Notes: generated by a model not told the origin, from the letters alone. Numbered from the stretch's first letter, positions 50,288 through 60,455 are shown. The stretch is 64,000 nt of DNA from Prorocentrum cordatum (GCA_963575745.1 CAUYUJ010014363.1:78985-142984); one strand, 5' to 3'. A program made the numbers and translations.

Positions 50288-52642
50288 TCACCACCGCAAC
50301 TGTAATTGACGTTTGATTGGCCTCGTGTCCTCGCACCTCATGCGCAGCATGCTGTAATTCGCGAGGACGAGGCAAGAAAAGATGTTCCTTCGAGGTCTTG
50401 CCCCGCAAGCGATACCTCGTTCGGCCGTTGGACCGAGTGGAAGCTGATGATGAGTCCTCAGTGGCATCACCTGAAGTGGCTGCCGAGGAAATATTGCCTG
50501 ACTGCGAATTCCAAGACCACATCCCTTGGCCGAGATATCCGAGGCATGGGCCGACCTAAGAATCGGCCTAGTGAAACAGGTCCGAGAAAGCGTGTCCCTG
50601 GCTTGTCGGACAATTATAGGTGCATGCGCTTCAAAGCGATTCACTTCGACTGGGCCCCATGAGACCCTGCTAGGCCTTACAAGTTGGACCCGTCTTCCAG
50701 CTCGTAACCCTGGCACTGCATCTTCTTGGGGGGGGGGCCTGTTGGGCGAGTCTCCCATGTCCTTCTCTGCGTCCTCCTCCTCCTCTAGCGGTCGGGCCCT
50801 CGAAGCCGCAGGAGGTGCATCCGCTGCTGATGCCGCGGGCGCTGCCGCAGGCGCTGCCGATGCTGACGATGCTGCCGTTGAAGATGTTGCGGCCGCTGAT
50901 GCTGCTGCTGCCCGCGCAGGGGGGAACAGCGCCGCGGGCACTGGCTGCGGAGGATCCACTGGCGATCCAGGCGACCTCTGCGCCGGCGGTGGTGTGGGGG
51001 AGCGCTGCGTCTGACTGATCAGGTCGATGGAGGCCCCCTGGATGTGCTGCAAGATGTGCACTGGCCCTGGTATCATTTCCTCCATCACCATTGGCTGCGT
51101 CGCGATCAGTAGCTCTGGATCTATCGGCAAGACCTCCTCCTTGGGCTCGTTCCTTTGCAGCTCTGCTGTCACCCTGGACACGCCTTTCACCCTCGGTGTG
51201 TCTGGAACTGCCTTCTCCTCGGCCTGGGCCCTGGTCTCGGCTGAGACGCCCATGCAGGGGGCCCTGGCTGGCTTCGGCGATGCCGACTGTCTCTTCGGCG
51301 GCGGGGTCTTTGCCACGGGAGGCTCTAGCGAGCTCGCTCTGCGCTGCGTAGGCGCCCTCGGCCCCGTGGCTGGCGCTGCACCAGGGGGGGCTGCGCCATA
51401 ACCTGGCGCCGTGGAGGCGACGTCCCTCTGCGTGCGCTCTGGCGCCAACCCCTGAAGATCAGGGGGGCTCGCACTGGGGATCGAGAGTCCCGAGATCACC
51501 GCCCGCTGTGCCTTCTGAATCGTCTGCGCATCCATGAGCACATCACCTGCTGCTGCACCGATGCCGACTCCCAATACCCTGGCCAGGGCGAAGGCGTGGA
51601 AGTTCTGGCCCGTCTGCATCCTCGAGAGGTGCTCCTGGATGGCTTGCTGCTGGGCCTGCACGGCTCTCATCTGCTCCGTCATCGCAGTGATGGCCGCCGC
51701 CGTTCGGCCCTCTTGCCCTTCAGTCCGCAGGCCACTGTGCCAGGCGGCGCGCGGGCCGTCGGGCTCTGTAGCCTTCGGCGCAGCGGCTGCAGTGGCTGGC
51801 TGGCTGCGCGGCGCCCCTGAAGCTGCCCTTGGTGCTGCCTTCTGGGGTGGCTGATACGTCTGAGTCTGTGCCATGGGCTGATTGGGCGTTGGTGGCGGCG
51901 GCGGCGGCACTCTGCTGGCAATTGCTTCCGCCGCGGCCTTGGCTGACTGAGCTTTTGCCTCCGCCTGTGCTGCCGCCCTCTCAGCCGCCGCCTGCACCCA
52001 CGGCCTCTGGGCACTGCTGGCTGCTCTGAGACCATGTTCACTTCCTCCTGGCGGGGCCATCAACCAGTCTTCATCATGATCTGGTGCATCCTCCGCTTCT
52101 CGTAGCTGCTGGATGGAGTTCTGTAGCTTCTGCACCATCAGGCAGAGCGTCGCCTCCTCGTCTAGCAGCTCCTCGACCTTAGCTCGTATATTGCCGAGCC
52201 TCTCTTTTGCGCTGATGAGCTGGGCCTTCAACTCATGCAACTGCTTCTCTGAGCCCTTGCAGGCACTCATCATGTACTTGAGCACCCCTATGTCGAACTC
52301 CAGGGCTGGATCCTCCTTCCCTGCGTCACGGACCGCGACGAGGAGGTTGGCGAACTTCTGGAGCTTCGACTGGGCCTTTGACTTGTAGATCTTCAGCTCG
52401 TCCGCCTCTGGTGGCGGCGGCTCCCACACCGTGATGTTGGCAATCGCTTCATCAGGTGCTGCAACAGGGATCTGTGCGATCAACTCTCTTATGCTGGCGG
52501 ACTTCTTCTGGTCCCTTTTCCTGCTGGCCGAACGTCTGGTGGGATCGGGGCGAGGAGCCCACACGTTGCCACACGAGCATGTCCACTGAGAGTTAGGATT
52601 TCTTGTCTCGCACTGCCTGCATGTCCAAGTACCTCCACCCAT
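50288..52642 (-). CDS. Element 2 ORF1: RanBP2-type zinc-finger / coiled-coil protein
   Basis: The chosen start is the Met before GGGTWTCRQCETRNPNS; a Met 14 codons upstream (52684) is less likely. Residues 5-24 form a RanBP2/NZF-like finger: W-x-C-x2-C-x3-N-x6-C-x-C, the last pair being CSC rather than CxxC. A coiled coil follows at about residues 90-205 (QLHELKAQLISAKERLGNIR), then Ala/Pro/Gln-rich low complexity with a second helical stretch (ITAMTEQMRAVQAQQQAIQE). The last about 120 codons read less like protein; an alternative frame (GNISSAATSGDATEDSSS) looks better there, so a frameshift near 50640-50520 is possible. Likely role: binding element RNA or nucleic acid; inferred. Confidence 0.75.
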   Translation of the reverse strand: MGGGTWTCRQCETRNPNSQWTCSCGNVWAPRPDPTRRSASRKRDQKKSASIRELIAQIPVAAPDEAIANITVWEPPPPEADELKIYKSKAQSKLQKFANLLVAVRDAGKEDPALEFDIGVLKYMMSACKGSEKQLHELKAQLISAKERLGNIRAKVEELLDEEATLCLMVQKLQNSIQQLREAEDAPDHDEDWLMAPPGGSEHGLRAASSAQRPWVQAAAERAAAQAEAKAQSAKAAAEAIASRVPPPPPPTPNQPMAQTQTYQPPQKAAPRAASGAPRSQPATAAAAPKATEPDGPRAAWHSGLRTEGQEGRTAAAITAMTEQMRAVQAQQQAIQEHLSRMQTGQNFHAFALARVLGVGIGAAAGDVLMDAQTIQKAQRAVISGLSIPSASPPDLQGLAPERTQRDVASTAPGYGAAPPGAAPATGPRAPTQRRASSLEPPVAKTPPPKRQSASPKPARAPCMGVSAETRAQAEEKAVPDTPRVKGVSRVTAELQRNEPKEEVLPIDPELLIATQPMVMEEMIPGPVHILQHIQGASIDLISQTQRSPTPPPAQRSPGSPVDPPQPVPAALFPPARAAAASAAATSSTAASSASAAPAAAPAASAADAPPAASRARPLEEEEDAEKDMGDSPNRPPPQEDAVPGLRAGRRVQLVRPSRVSWGPVEVNRFEAHAPIIVRQARDTLSRTCFTRPILRSAHASDISAKGCGLGIRSQAIFPRQPLQVMPLRTHHQLPLGPTAERGIACGARPRRNIFSCLVLANYSMLRMRCEDTRPIKRQLQLRW

Positions 52643-52904
52643 CGTGCTATGATGCGATTCGAGGAGGCGCTTGGCCTGGAACACGCTGAGGAGAAGGCGA
52701 GCTCGCCCTCGCTGCGCCCGCTGCCTCTTGTGCCAGGCTGGCTCGGGGGAGCCCCTGCGGCGCCCCGAGCGCGCCGTGGGTCGCGCGCGCCCTCTGGTGC
52801 TCAGCCGCCGGCCTAGCCGCGGGAGCTTTCACGAGCAACTATCGTGAGGGGGGCGCGGCGCCTGAGCCCTGTGCTCCGCCAAAATGGCCTGAGCCCCAGT
52901 GGCT
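52643..52904 (-). other. 5' region of element 2
   Basis: About 260 bp upstream of ORF1, GC-rich. It contains GGCCATTTTGGCGG on the minus strand near 52880, which shares an 11-base core with the dinoflagellate spliced leader; too short to call. No promoter was identified. Confidence 0.4.
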
Positions 52905-53395
52905 TCTCCTCCTCCTCCTCCTCCTCCTCCCTCCTCCTCCTCCTCCTCCTCCTCCTCCTCCTCCTCCTCCTCCCTCCTCCTCCTCCTCCTCCCTCCTCCT
53001 CCCCTCCCCTCCCTCTCCTCCTCCTCCTCCTCTCCTCCTCCTCCTCCTCCTCCTCCTCCCTCATCCTCCTCTCCTCTCTCCTCCTCCTCCTCCTCCTCCT
53101 CCTCCTCCTCCTCCTCCTCCTCCTCCTCCTCCTCCTCCTCCTCCTCCTCCTCCTCCTCCTCCTCCTCCTCCTCCTCCTCCTCCTCCTCATGTGACTCCCC
53201 TTCCGCCCCTCCCCCCATCTTCCCCCTTTCCTCTTCCCATCTTCCCTTTCCTCTAGCTCATCCTCCTCCTCCTCCTCTCCTCCTCCTCCCTGTTCCTCCT
53301 CCTCCTCCTCTCCTCCTCCTCCTCCTCCTCCTCCTCCTCCTCCTCCTCCTCCTCCTCCTCCTCCTCCTCCTCCTCCTCCTCTTCCTCCTCCTCTG
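52905..53395. repeat. Longest CCT array in the window
   Basis: About 490 bp of (CCT)n with CCC and TCAT interruptions. It sits against the 5' end of element 2. Confidence 0.93.
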
Positions 53396-53759
53396 TGTTC
53401 ACCTTTTTCGCGTTTCTCTTTTCCCCGGTTTCGTCTTTCCTCTCGGTCGCACACCCGCTGCTCCTGTTTCTGCGGGGCATGGCACGGGCGCCCTACTGGT
53501 ATCATTTGCATACCGTGCATTTCAAGGTGCCCTTCTTCTGGTCACGCGCGACATGGATCGCGTCCACGGAGAAAGCCGACCTCGGCAATTTCCTCTGGCA
53601 CTTGCCACTGCACTGAATGGCCTGCCAACTGCGCGACGTGAAGCCTCCAAACACCGAAAGCACCATGAAAACCTTGAACTCAGTTAAGGGGTCGGCGGAT
53701 GTGGCGTAAGCTTATAGAGTCATGTTAAGACGGCCCTTTCTTGTTGGCTCGCGAATCAC
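53396..53759. other. Low-copy stretch, no supported gene
   Basis: Short + frame 53395-53616 includes YWYHLHTVHFKVPFFWSRAT. I compared it with the Copia C-terminus and it does not fit. No other signal. Confidence 0.3.
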
Positions 53760-53925
53760 TCAACATTAATATCCCAAACCCTCGATACCCGCCCTCTTCG
53801 TTTTCGAGTGTATCCCCCTTAGGATAAATCTTCCTTACCAGCCACGTGTAGTCGGCGCAGCCCCTGAAACAAGGGGCAGGAGGAGGGAAGGGACAACGGG
53901 TAGAGGATAGAATGGGGCACGACAC
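53760..53925 (-). repeat. Peptide-like repeat, copy 1
   Basis: The minus strand encodes CFRGCADYTWLVRKIYPKGD then TLENEEGGYRGFGILML. The upstream sequence is pyrimidine-rich and ends CCCTTGTTTCAG just before GGGCTGCGCC, which looks like a 3' splice site. Related segments are at 56520-56640 (+) and 59930-60040 (-). Confidence 0.5.
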
Positions 53926-54169
53926 AGATTAGCTGGAGGGGAAGCAAGTACCACGCGAGAGCACGGTCCCTGGTCAAGTTGTGAGGAAGTCCCGCGCGAG
54001 AGCGCGATTTTGAATCCGCCACCGTGCCTGCACGGAGCGGGCGTGTTAGAATGTTCCTGTAGTGTTTTGCTATGTTTTCTTGGGCCGATACCCCCCCCCC
54101 GATTCGCACGCACACTCGTAGACCGCCACCCCTGAAATCGCTCCAGACAACCTAGATAACCTCCAAAAC
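53926..54169. other. No supported gene
   Basis: Contains GCGCGAGAGCGCGATTTTG and ATCCGCCACCGTGCCTGCAC (related to 25768). A run of 10 C lies at 54092. Confidence 0.4.
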
Positions 54170-55015
54170 GGCTTCCACGACAGCCAAGACGACATCAAAA
54201 CGGCTCAAGATGGCCCAAGACGGCTCAAGAGGCTCTCAAGACGGCCTCGAGACAGCACAAGAGGTTCGCAAGACGGTCCAAGAGGGCTCCAAGAGGCTTT
54301 CCAGGAGAGCCCGAGGAAGCAAAAATCATAGATGTTCAGTGAGGCCTTTCCGGATGCTGAGGCTCTCGCCGATTTTAGTAAGTCTCCGATCGCCCAAGAC
54401 GGCCAACGAGGCCTCCAAGATAGTTCCAAGACGGCCCGCGAGGCTTCCAAAAGGGCCCCGCATCGGCCCTACAGGACCCCAAGATCGCCCAAGAGGCTCC
54501 CAAAAAGGGCCCCAAAAGCGCTCGACGAGAACACTAAGCCGGCCTAGAGAGGCCCTCAAGACGGCCTCCGAAGACGTCAGAGAGGCCAAGAACACCAAAA
54601 ATGGCCCAAGAAGCCCCGAGGCCCCAGGAGGCATCCAAGAGTTCTTTAAGAGACCCTACAAGAGCCCGAGGAGGCAAACATCATTGATTTCCATTCGGCT
54701 ATTGTATGATGTTGAGGGTCTCGCATGTTTGGGTCTCCGACCGCCCAAGACGGCCAAAGAAGCATCCAAGGTAGTTCCAAGACGGCCAGCGAGGCTCCCA
54801 AGAGGGCCCAAAATAAGCCCAAGAGGAACCCAACATCTCCAAAGAGGGCCTCAAGGCGGCTCTAAAGCGCTCCACGAAGGCACCAAGTCGGCTCAAACAG
54901 GCCCCCAAGACGGCCTTCGAAAACGCCAGACGAGCCAAGAGCTCCCCAAGACGCCCCAGGAGGCCCCAAGAAGCCTCCGAGAGGCCCCAGGAGGCCACCA
55001 AAAAGGGGCCCAATG
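54170..55015 (+). repeat. CAAGACGGC array with two ~355-bp higher-order units
   Basis: Units beginning near 54305 and 54665 each carry GAGGAAGCAAAAATCAT-like or GAGGAGGCAAACATCATTG-like blocks, a TGATG..GAGG/CTCTCGCC segment, then CGACCGCCCAAGACGGCC-like words. It is opposite in orientation to the array at 20930-21950. Confidence 0.7.
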
Positions 55016-55700
55016 AGTCCTTCTCCGCATCATTTTCATATGTTCCATCTCCTTCTCCTCCTCATCCCCCTCCTCCTCTTCTTCCTTCATACCGCGAAGA
55101 CGAAGACGAGGTCGAGGTCACGCCCTTCCCAGTTCAGACCTGTCGTCGGAATTGCGCTGTTCAGACCAATCGTCGGAATTGCGCTATTCCTTCACGAAGT
55201 CTCCTTCCTGGACTGTTGCACAAGCACGGTGGCGGAGTTTGCCGCAGGCAGCTGGATAAATTTAATCGAAATATCAAGCGGGAGCTGTTGAATTCTCACT
55301 TCTGAGGAATAATGTTTGTTGACCCCCCCCGCCCGGTGCACATTGTATTTTTTCGATTGAAGTGCCCTTCCCGGGGCTCGCACCCTGTTTGTTATCAAAG
55401 AAAAGATTGAGGCTCAAACTGTGTCGTTGGCCCCCGCTTTACAACAACAACGGCTCCCGCCTGATACTTCCTCACAATGTATTGACGAATCGCGCTCTCG
55501 CTTTGGATTTCCTGGCAATAGACCACCGAAACGCGACTCCCGCTTGATACTTTTTGACGATGTATTGCAGAATCGCGCTCTCGCTTAGGATTTCTTCGCG
55601 ACTTACCACCGATCCACTTCGCTGGAAATTTCCTTACAATGTATTCAAATGCTGGTCCTCGACACTCAGGAATCGCGCCCCCGCTACATATTGCCTGGCG
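55016..55700. other. Stretch related to the 58-59 kb satellite, no gene
   Basis: Contains CGTCGGAATTGCGCT twice (55145, 55173), ATATCAAGCGGGAGC (55270) and several CCCGCTTGATACTT / AATCGCGCTCTCGCTT words (55450-55600). These resemble satellite words at 58400-59310 and 63390. Short frames only. Confidence 0.45.
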
Positions 55701-56420
55701 GCTCAAACAGGACTCACGTTTCAACGACCCGCCCGCTCGACACGCCCGCCTGGGCCTGCCCGCCCGACCAGCCCGTTAATGACTGCAGTCGCCGTTCGCT
55801 GCCCGTCGCCCGCCTTCGATGCCCCTCGCTGCTCGTGCTGGTTCCGCGGTCGCCCTCGCTCGCTGCCATTCGTGGCCCCGTTGCTGCCCTCATTGTTCCG
55901 TCGCTGCCCTGTGTGGCCCCGCATTATATGCCTTTCGTGGCCCCCGCTCGCACGCGCCCGTCGTGGCCCCGTACGCATGCCCTTCGTAGCCCCGCGCCCT
56001 TCGTGGCCCCTTCGCTGCACGTCGTGGCCCTTTTGCTGCCCTCAGTGGCCCCGCTGTCGCCCATTTTGTGGCCCCGTATACGAATGCCCTTCGTGGTCCC
56101 CGCTCGCTCGCGGCCGTCGTGGCCCCATATGCGTGCCCGTCGTGGCCCAGCTGTCGCCCTTTGCGGCCCCCTCACTGCCTTTCGTGGCCGCGGTGCTGCC
56201 CTCAGCGGCCCCGTCTCTGCCCTCTGTGGCATGGGATGGTATGCCCTTCGTGGCCCACGCTGGCTTTTCTCACGATTTACTTAGGAATCGCACTATCGAT
56301 CGAGACTTCCTCGCGATTCATGCAGGACCCACGCTTCAGCAACCCGCCTGTTCGACCTCGTCGCCTGGGCCCGCCTTCCCGACCTGCCCGCTGTGACTCT
56401 GCCCACCCGATCTGCCCGTC
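55700..56420 (+). repeat. TCGTGGCCCC minisatellite between duplicated flanks
   Basis: About 25 copies of a 15-25 bp unit (TTCGTGGCCCC, GCTGCCCTCAGTGGCCCCG) run from 55860 to 56250. The flanks 55705-55785 and 56325-56420 share ACTCACG or ACCCACG, CAACGACCCGCC or CAACCCGCC, and GCCTGGGCC. Several frames are open as a result. Confidence 0.7.
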
Positions 56421-56519
56421 TGGTTATACCACGTGTTTTCTGTTCCTTAATCCCTTCTTGTTAATTTCTCTCGTGCTCGCGTTCCATTGTTATCCCTCCC
56501 CCTTTCCACCCGTCCTCCC

Positions 56520-56640
56520 CTCCCTTGTTTTAAGGGCTGCACTAAATACGCGTGGCAGGTAAAGAAGATATACCACCCAGGGGATACGATCGAAAACCAC
56601 GAGGGCGGGCACCGAGGGCTTGGGATATACGTATTGATTA
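56520..56640 (+). repeat. Peptide-like repeat, copy 2
   Basis: Encodes CFKGCTKYAWQVKKIYHPGD then TIENHEGGHRGLGIYVL, preceded by a pyrimidine tract ending TTGTTTTAAG. The differences from copy 1 are mostly conservative (R/K, L/I, F/L, Y/H). Confidence 0.5.
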
Positions 56641-57029
56641 GCACGCGAGCAGATAGGAGCGAACAGTCTGAAAATGATTGTTGTCGTTGCAGGTCGGGGG
56701 CCAGCATCCCAAAATCAGGCGCAAGACTCCCCTTCTAAAAAGCAGGGCGCGAGCCCCTGGAGGAGCAACTGAGTTGAAAGAACATAAGGTGCACTGGGGC
56801 TGAACAAATGACATTTCGATGCCTCCGACAGAAACACTGCACAGGAGCATATGTTTAGCTTGCCCTGAACCCTTCCCTCCTCGCCCTGACGGACACCCCC
56901 TCTGTCGCCCTCTGATCTGCCCTCTCCTCCTCCTCCTCCTCTTCCTCTTCCTCCTCCTTTCATTTCTCCTCCTCCTCCTTCTCCTCGTTATTGTTCCTTT
57001 TCTTATTAGTTTCATGAGTATTGGAAGTG
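56641..57029. other. No supported gene; short CCT array
   Basis: Low-copy to about 56925, then a (CCT/CTTC) tract at 56928-56995. Confidence 0.4.
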
Positions 57030-57580
57030 TTCTTCTTATTCGCAATAGTATTAGTTATGATTCTCCATAGCATCGATACTAGTTTTCCTTTCTTATTAAC
57101 AGTCTTAGCATCCATCTTCTTATTATAAGTACGCGTGACTGTATTATTCGTATGATTCTTCTCCGTTTTCGCATTATTACTCTTATTGTTACGAGCGTTA
57201 TTGTTAGTACTCCCAATATTCTTATTATTCTGATTGTTATTTTTCCCGTATTCATCGTATTAGTGTTAGTCTTGTTATTAATATTCGCAGTAGTATTACT
57301 TTTCGTGCCGTTTTTCTGCCTCATAGCTTCCCCTTAGTATCATAGTGTTCGCATTAGTATTGGTACTCCTCTTCCGTTTCTTATTCAAATTATTCGTATT
57401 ATTCTTATAGTTATCATTCTTATTCTTCTCATTAATGTTTTCAATAATATTATGATCATCTTGATCCTCCTGCTCCTCCTCCTCCTCCTCCTCCTCCTCC
57501 TCCTCCTCCTCCCCCTCCTACTCCTCCTCCTCCTCATCATCATCATCCTTGTAGTTATACTCCTCCTCCACCTCCTCATC
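57030..57580. repeat. ATT-rich array followed by CCT array
   Basis: About 430 bp of ATT, CTT and GTT trinucleotides, then (CCT)n at 57468-57540 and (CAT)n. It mirrors, on the other strand, the GGA + AAT array at 6501-6860. Confidence 0.85.
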
Positions 57581-57744
57581 ATCCCCCCCCCACCACCCCT
57601 TCCCCGCCCTCATCAGTCCACTGTTTCTTCTCCACGTGCTCCCCCGCGCCCCCCTGCTCGGATCAAGCAAATTGATTTTCCTCGGCGCCGTCGCCGCCTC
57701 GGCCAGCGCGCGCGCGCGTTCGCCGACGGCTGTTTCGCGAAGCC

Positions 57745-57860
57745 TTCGGGACAACCCCGCGGGCCATGCCTTTGGGGCAACCCCGCGGGCCGCCTGGGCG
57801 CGGGGGCAGGCCGTCGGGACAACCCCGCGGGCCAGACCGCTGGGACAACCCCGCGGGTCT
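57745..57860 (+). repeat. CAACCCCGCGGGCC minisatellite
   Basis: Four units of GGGACAACCCCGCGGG plus a variant GGGGCAACCCCGCGGG, spaced 20-50 bp apart. It overlaps the 3' end of the helicase fragment's strand. Confidence 0.75.
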
Positions 57861-57879
57861 CTAGCTGCGCGCCACGGCG

Positions 57880-58460
57880 CTCAGGCGGGAGGCAGCACGA
57901 ACCCAAGCTCCGCGGTGAGCTGCTCGGCCTCATCCCCGAAGGTCTTCGCTTTCTCGTCAAGCTTCCGGAGCGCCTTCCACGGGGGGCGCCGGCGGCCCGC
58001 GCTCCAGGGTGACTCGCGGTGGCGGCCGCAAGATCAGCACGTTCCGCACGCACGTTGCGCGGGAAAACATGACGTAGAGGCGCAGCCACTACTGCTCGGG
58101 TGACATGCCCGTGCGTCCAGCGTCCTCATCCCTGGCGCATCCATGGCGACGCCCTTGCGCAGCGTCTGACCCTGCGACACCGTGGAAGTCGGGTAGGACG
58201 CGTGCGTCAGGGTGAACTCCGAGCGGCGCACGACGTGCGTCCCCGAGCTCTGCCACGTGAGCTCCTGCTCGCTGGGCCTGCAAGCTCCTCGCCCGCACCT
58301 CGGCCTCGCCGCCGTCGTCAGCGCCTTTGGCGACCTCCTTGTAGATCGCGGGTTCCTTGAAGCCGTGGACCTGAGACTTCCTCGCAGGACACTCGCAGAC
58401 GAAGTTCCCGCCCGAGTTTTCCTCAAAATTCATGCCTGGGGAACCCAAAAGTGAGGACAG
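57880..58460 (-). pseudogene. SF1 (PIF1/RecD-like) helicase C-terminus, frameshifted
   Basis: Three minus-strand frames must be joined. NFVCECPARKSQVHGFKEPA and QELTWQSSGTHVVRRSEF lead into FTLTHASYPTSTVSQGQTLR, the motif seen in PIF1 helicases as ...xxKSQGxTL. After a shift near 58145, RDEDAGRTGMSPEQ is followed by an in-frame TAG, then WLRLYVMFSRATCVRNVLIL, which matches the YVxxSR motif VI region. The tail is LERGPPAPPVEGAPEARRES. The N-terminal ATPase motifs are absent. It may come from a Helitron-like or free-standing PIF1-type mobile gene; that is inferred. Confidence 0.7.
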
Positions 58461-59310
58461 ATACAAGGCTGAGGATGACCCGCTCGGATTATGAACATGA
58501 AATGCGGGACCCATAGGGAAAGGGCTCCCGCCTGAGACCTCCTCGCAACTCACTATTAGAGGAAGCTCCCGCCTAAGACTTCCTCCAAAGTCAGGCCTGA
58601 GGAGCCCAAAAGTGACGACAGCTACAAGGCTGAGGATGACCCGCTCGGATTACCAACATGATGTGCGGGACCCACAGACGAAGCTCCCGCCTCAGAGTTC
58701 CCCGAATTCAAGCCTGATGAACCCAAAAATGACGACAGTTACAAGGCTGAGGATGACCCGCTCGGATTATTAACATGGAATGCGGGACCCATAGGGAGAG
58801 GGCTCCCGCCTGAGACTTCCTCAAAACTCACTCACAGACGAGGCTCCCGCCTGAGACTTCCTCCGAAGTCAGGCATGAAGGGCCTCAAAGTGACGACAGT
58901 TACAAGGCTGAGGATGACCCGCTAGGATTACCAACATAACATGCGGGACCCATAGGGAAGGGGCTCCCGCCTCAGACTTACTCGCAATTCACTCACAGAC
59001 GAAGCTCCCGCCTCAGAGTTCCCCAAATTCAAGCCGGAGGAGCCCAAAAGTGACGACAGTTACAATGCTGAGGATGATCCCCTCGGATTATTGGCATGAA
59101 ATGCGGGACCCGTACGGAAGGGGCTCCCCGAGGCTCCCGCCTGAAACTTCCTTCAAAGTCAAGCCTGAGGAGACCAAAAATGACGACAGCTACAAGGCTG
59201 AGGATGACCCGCTCGTATTACCAACATGAAATGCGGGACCCATAGGGAAGGGGCTCCCGCCTGAGACTTCCTCACAACTCACTCACAGACGAAGCTCACG
59301 CTTGATACTT
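58420..59310 (-). repeat. ~120-160 bp satellite (about six units)
   Basis: Each unit contains GACGACAGTTACAAGGCTGA, GGATGACCCGCTCGGATTA, CATGAAATGCGGGACCCATA and GGGGCTCCCGCCTGAGACTT. The start points of GGATGACCCGCT are near 58474, 58636, 58755, 58913, 59075 and 59204. It lies immediately upstream of the helicase fragment. Confidence 0.9.
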
Positions 59311-59334
59311 TCTACATGTTCACGCTAGGGAATG

Positions 59335-59388
59335 AGTGATGACGAAGTGATGAGTGACTGAGTGATGATGATGCAGGGTGAATGGAAA

Positions 59389-59437
<49 letters not shown>

Positions 59438-59577
59438 GAGTGAGTGAGTGAGTGAGTGAGTGAGTGAGTGAGTGAGTGAGTGAGTGAGTGAGTGAGTGAG
59501 TGAGTGAGTGATGATGAGTGCGTGAGTGAGTGAGTGAGTGAGACAGTGAGTGAGTGAGTTGGTGAATGATCGAGTGG

Positions 59578-59615
<38 letters not shown>

Positions 59616-59800
59616 GTGATCATGATGGTGGGTGTGAGTTTGTGAGTGGGCGAGTATGAGTGTGAGTGAGTGTGTGAGTGACGACGATGAAATGAGTGAG
59701 CGACGCGGAGAGGGGGAGTGAGTGTGTGAATGTGAGTGTGAGTGTGTGAGAGTGTGATGGTGGTGATGATGATGATGATGAGGAGGAGGAGGAGGAGGAG
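59335..59800. repeat. GAT and GTGA microsatellites
   Basis: (GAT)n at 59387-59437 and 59575-59615, (GTGA)n at 59438-59560, with a final (GAT)n then (GGA)n at about 59760-59800. Confidence 0.92.
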
Positions 59801-59929
59801 GAAGAGGAAGCGAGGGGTGGGAGAGATCCTGCGCGGGGGTGTGCCGAGAAAAAAAGAGCCCCACTCTGGATGTGCGGAACAAATGCTTGTCAGACTGTTC
59901 GCTCTCATATGCTCACGTGTCATTCAACA

Positions 59930-60040
59930 TGCATCCCCCAAACCCTCGATACCCGCCCTCTTCGTCTTTGATCGTACATCCTCTTGGGAGGCGTATCCTC
60001 CTTCCCCGCCACGCGTAGTTGGCGCAGCCCTTATAGCAGC
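59930..60040 (-). repeat. Peptide-like repeat, copy 3
   Basis: The minus strand encodes CYKGCANYAWRGRRIRLPRG then CTIKDEEGGYRGFGG, preceded by TTGCTGCTATAAG. The most diverged of the three copies. Confidence 0.5.
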
Positions 60041-60455
60041 AAGAATGGCAAGAATGGAAAGGGGCGAGGGCCAGGAAGAAGGGAGTGGAGGAAGGGAGGA
60101 GGGAAGGGGGCAAGAGGGAGGCAGGGATAAGATGGAGGACGAGAGGGATTAGCACAGGGATGGCAAGGACGACACGGCGACGAGACGAGGCCACGCCCAG
60201 ACGCGACCTGCATGGCGCCCTCGAGCATCTCCACTGGGTCGTCCGACGTGCGCGGGGGCGCGGCGTCAGCGCCCGCCTGAGCCCCGCCCAGCGGGGGGGG
60301 GAGGGGAAAGGAAGGAGCGGGGACGAGGGGATGAGGACAGTTGGGACGAGCATGATGACATGCGAAGGATAAGGCCGCTGGGGGTCTGCTGATCAGCTCC
60401 AGGCGAGATTGCCGACACGTGGGTGGGACGAGGATGCGAGCCCTGAACCCTACTG
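60041..60455. other. No supported gene
   Basis: Purine-rich to 60150, then GC-rich. Nothing recognised. Confidence 0.4.

Larger units (their letters stand above)
44494..52905 (-). mobile_element. Non-LTR retrotransposon, element 2 (RNase H-EN-RT type)
   Basis: Minus-strand order: zinc-finger ORF1 (52642-50288), RNase H plus APE-like endonuclease (50203-48095), reverse transcriptase (48098-45651), C2H2 fingers and tail (to 44597). Both ends abut GGA tracts in the element's sense (52905-53395 and 44439-44493 on the + strand read CCT). It has fewer lesions than element 1. No LTRs or integrase. Confidence 0.85.

Noticed and set aside
52860-52900. Possible spliced-leader relic near the 5' end of element 2 (GGCCATTTTGGC on the minus strand)
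   Set aside because: Only the 11-base palindromic core matches the dinoflagellate spliced leader; the flanks differ, so chance is likely.
52905-53520. Long open frames of Glu/Arg, Ser, Leu or Pro through the CCT array, and similar frames at 27.7, 36.7, 38.1, 43.6 and 60.8 kb
   Set aside because: They are direct translations of trinucleotide repeats, open in several frames and strands at once.
53395-53616. Possible Copia-type retroelement C-terminus (HTVHFKVPFFWSR)
   Set aside because: The spacing and key residues of the Copia RNase H end (KHIDxRYHFIRE-like) are not present.
55554-56396. A 280-codon frame rich in PFVAP / SWP words
   Set aside because: It is a reading of the TCGTGGCCCC minisatellite; all frames show similar repetition.
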